Positions 61,718 to 64,000 of a stretch of DNA of 64,000 bases are shown in pieces; within the stretch, counting starts at the first letter, position 1; every line of letters begins with the position of its first letter. The DNA is from Cercophora sp. LCS_1. Lineage: Eukaryota; Ascomycota; Sordariomycetes; Sordariales; Lasiosphaeriaceae. Made by a program: the position numbers and the translations under genes. The notes beneath the pieces are model-generated. The model made no database searches. It was not told the DNA's origin and saw nothing but the letters and a program-made list of their open reading frames with translations. Location of the stretch: the NCBI GenBank assembly GCA_036250225.1, contig JAPZLL010000063.1, positions 62,001-126,000 of the forward strand. Direction: 5' to 3'.

Positions 61718-64000
61718 ATGTCGTTCGGCTTCGGTGTTGCTGACCTCAAAGGGGTGCTCAAGCTTTCCAAATGGCTGTGGGACAATCATTTTGACAAGAA
61801 CAACACCGCAGGTAAGCGGCTTCCGCCCAGAGACTGGCCCGTGACGAGCTAACCAGTGAGCCTAATCATGCAGATGAGAGATATGATCGGCTTGGCAGAA
61901 GCATTGCGAATCTGCGGGTGCAGATTGTTCGCCTTCACGATGGTGCCGCGAGTGCACTCGACAACTGCGACCCGTACAGCCCCGACAATGACGCACTAAA
62001 AACAGAGTCAATTGGAGTGGTGGGAGACTTCATGACGACCATCCAGAAGTGCGAAAAGCTCCTCAAACAACACGTCAAGCTAGAGAAGAACAGGGCCGGT
62101 TTCATCACAAATGTCGTCTGGGGCGTCAAGGTTAAAGATGAGGTGGACGAACTCACGCAACAACTCCAGTCTCATGCGCAGAGGCTGTCGCTGGTGGTGG
62201 AGCCCGTCAAGTTTTCGGTGCTACAAGAGCTGCAGGAGAGTGTGGCAGAGCTCGTGGAGCGCTCCAGACGACAAGACCCTGAACTCCGGGCACAGTCATC
62301 GGATCTCGTCCCGAAATGGCTTTACGATGTGTTTGAGGCGAGCCTGACAATCAACACCCCCAGAACCGTCAGATCAACCTCAGACCTATCTGTTAAAGAG
62401 GGTTGTGATCTCCTCCATCACCACTTTTCCGACCGTCGTTCCGATTCAAGTAGCAGAGGTCGGGCTGCAGCGGTTGCCCATTATCTTCAACTCCTCAAAT
62501 GCCAGTGGATCATCAGCACACTGCGAAAATCGAGAGAATACCCATCTCAACGCTACTCATCGGCCTTCCCGCGCTTTATCTCAAACGTCGAAATCCAGAT
62601 TTATCGTGATTTGGAGACCATCAGGCGAACTCCCAGGGCTGAGGTCAGCGAGAAAGAGCTTCGCGAGTTGCTCTCAAAGAGAAAGGATCTATTCTTGATC
62701 TGGGATCCACCAGTAGCCCGGCCAATTGTATCCGTTGATCACAAGGAAGAGGACGAAGAGCGGATTGCCCGAGTCTCTCTCGCTTCTCATGGAAATCACA
62801 AGGAGGGCCTCGTCATTTTCAGAAAAGGCACCACCAGCTTCCGACTTGTTCCAACATTCGAGATGGACGGGGAGATGAAACCATCGCCATACTTCAGGCC
62901 CGGAGCATTCAGGCTACGCAATGACACGTTTTTTGCGCGGTATGCTGTCGATGCTCATCCAACAATTGAGCTGTACACCGAAGATTCCCGGGTTCCCATT
63001 ACATACGAGCTGAAGGATACGGAAGATGCATTGGCTCTTCAGCATGCCCTCACTGGCTACGAGGTCATTTGCTTTCAGAGAAATGTCAAATGGAGTGCGC
63101 AAAGGGGTGTTAGGCCAACCAAGCTACAGTTCAGCTCAAGTTCAAGAACGGATCAGCTCAGGGGTTGTGCTCAGATATGGCGGTGGAGTCCACTGCTGGA
63201 GGCTGTGCACCCGGACGAGCGCTCGGTGAGAACATCTGAAGAATCGCCCAGGTTGCCGAAGGGAAATACCAGTTCACCGAGTTTGCAAGAGGGTTTGAGC
63301 TATACAGCCTCAGACAAGGAGTCAGCAAGTCCGTCGTCTCCCACTGGGTCTGCATCTGTGGCCTCACGGCCATCAAGCATAGCTCCCTCTCAGCGCACCG
63401 CTAGCGCAGCATCATTCGTCACGCGAAGAGATACCAAGTCAGGAAAGACGAAGCGGGTGGATCTGCAACCACCGAAATCGCCCGCACTTGTATTTCTCGG
63501 CTATGCCAACAACAACTATACATGCTATTACTTGGAGTGTAAGACAGCTCACGGCCGCGCCCTCCATCACTTCGCTAACAAGTTATAGTAACGACCGATC
63601 TCTTCATCGACCGAAGTGCCTGTGCTTGCACAAACGAGGGTGATGGTGGCGATTGCAACGTCCTCGTTATCCAGCATCCTAAGCGCAAAAGGTTTGAGAT
63701 TAGACAGCTTTCGGTTTGCGACACAGAAGACGCCAGAAAAGACTGGAATCTCGGCGCTTTCATCACAGCAACCAGCCCCGCAAAAACCAGCCGCCAGGAT
63801 GTAATCACAAGCGCAGACTACAAGCATCTGCTTCTGTCATTCCCTACCGCAGCCGAGAGAAAACAGTTTTCACAGGAGTTTGATCGCACAACTGACACAT
63901 ACTACAACGAGATAGTAAAATACCACCAAGACAGGGGAAAGCTGACGCAAACTAGCGAGAGACCAGAACAGCTCTCGCAGAATACGAGTAGTGTATACGA
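61718..64000 (+). CDS. Large uncharacterised protein with an NLR-like N-terminus (3' end outside)
   Basis: Exons 61718-61811, 61874-63538 and 63589 onward; introns of 62 and 50 bp, both with CTAAC branch points. About 723 residues are visible and the frame is open at the window edge. 'MSFGFGVADLKGVLKLSKWLWD' is a beginning shared by many fungal NLR-type and related proteins. Residues 30-230 are mainly helical with coiled-coil character ('LLKQHVKLEKNRAG', 'ELTQQLQSHAQRLSLV'). Residues about 290-450 look beta-rich ('GLVIFRKGTTSFRLVPTF'). Residues about 470-560 are a Ser/Pro-rich linker, and a folded block follows ('ALVFLGYANNNYTCYYLE'). No NB or protease motif is seen in this part. Function unknown. 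Confidence 0.8.

Overview
The window is nuclear DNA of a filamentous ascomycete, most likely a Sordariomycete-type mould. The evidence is short (46-155 bp, one 262 bp) GT-AG introns with CTAAC/CTGAC branch points, GC-rich genes on both strands without operons, and typical fungal families (HET, NLR/STAND and CHAT proteins, a Pth11-like rhodopsin-domain protein, a LaeA-like methyltransferase, CBM18, bilirubin-oxidase-type multicopper oxidase). An AT-rich stretch carries RIP-like C-to-T and G-to-A changes against a related copy 7.6 kb away. All exon structures below were read by hand from frame continuity, splice signals and family motifs.

Layout. 1-1003: 5' part of an MFS monocarboxylate-type transporter. 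3001-4302: remains of an F-box gene and a frameshifted nuclease-like gene. 5242-8057: HET-domain gene. 8285-10216: secreted protein of unknown function. 10.2-14.0 kb: a long stretch with no gene I can support. 14069-16185: secreted multicopper oxidase. 16.6-26.1 kb: an accessory island in which an unusual SNF2-type helicase gene, with an acidic C-terminal reading frame behind one in-frame TAG, lies between two pieces of a metallophosphatase gene. A decayed full-length phosphatase follows. 26243-34047: NLR-like gene (alpha/beta hydrolase + degenerate NB domain + TPR-like repeats), an uncharacterised gene and, divergently, a CHAT (caspase-like) protease gene, a plausible cell-death module. 34.1-38.2 kb: alpha/beta hydrolase, small SR-rich protein, tRNA-Arg(ACG), rhodopsin-domain membrane protein. 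39.9-53.0 kb: P450, LaeA-like methyltransferase, chitin-binding secreted protein, FAD monooxygenase, YCII-like protein, O-methyltransferase, coactosin and an SDR. The tailoring enzymes look like part of a secondary-metabolite neighbourhood, but no backbone synthase is visible. 54.0-61.0 kb: aquaporin, membrane-anchored GH3 beta-glucosidase, LAT-type amino-acid transporter. 61718-64000: 5' part of a large unknown protein whose N-terminus looks like those of fungal NLR-type proteins.

The HET, NLR and CHAT genes make this a window rich in self/non-self recognition and regulated cell death. The two best leads are the helicase island bracketed by phosphatase fragments (16.6-26.1 kb) and the NLR / unknown protein / CHAT module (26.2-34.0 kb). 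Neither could be tested by database search here.
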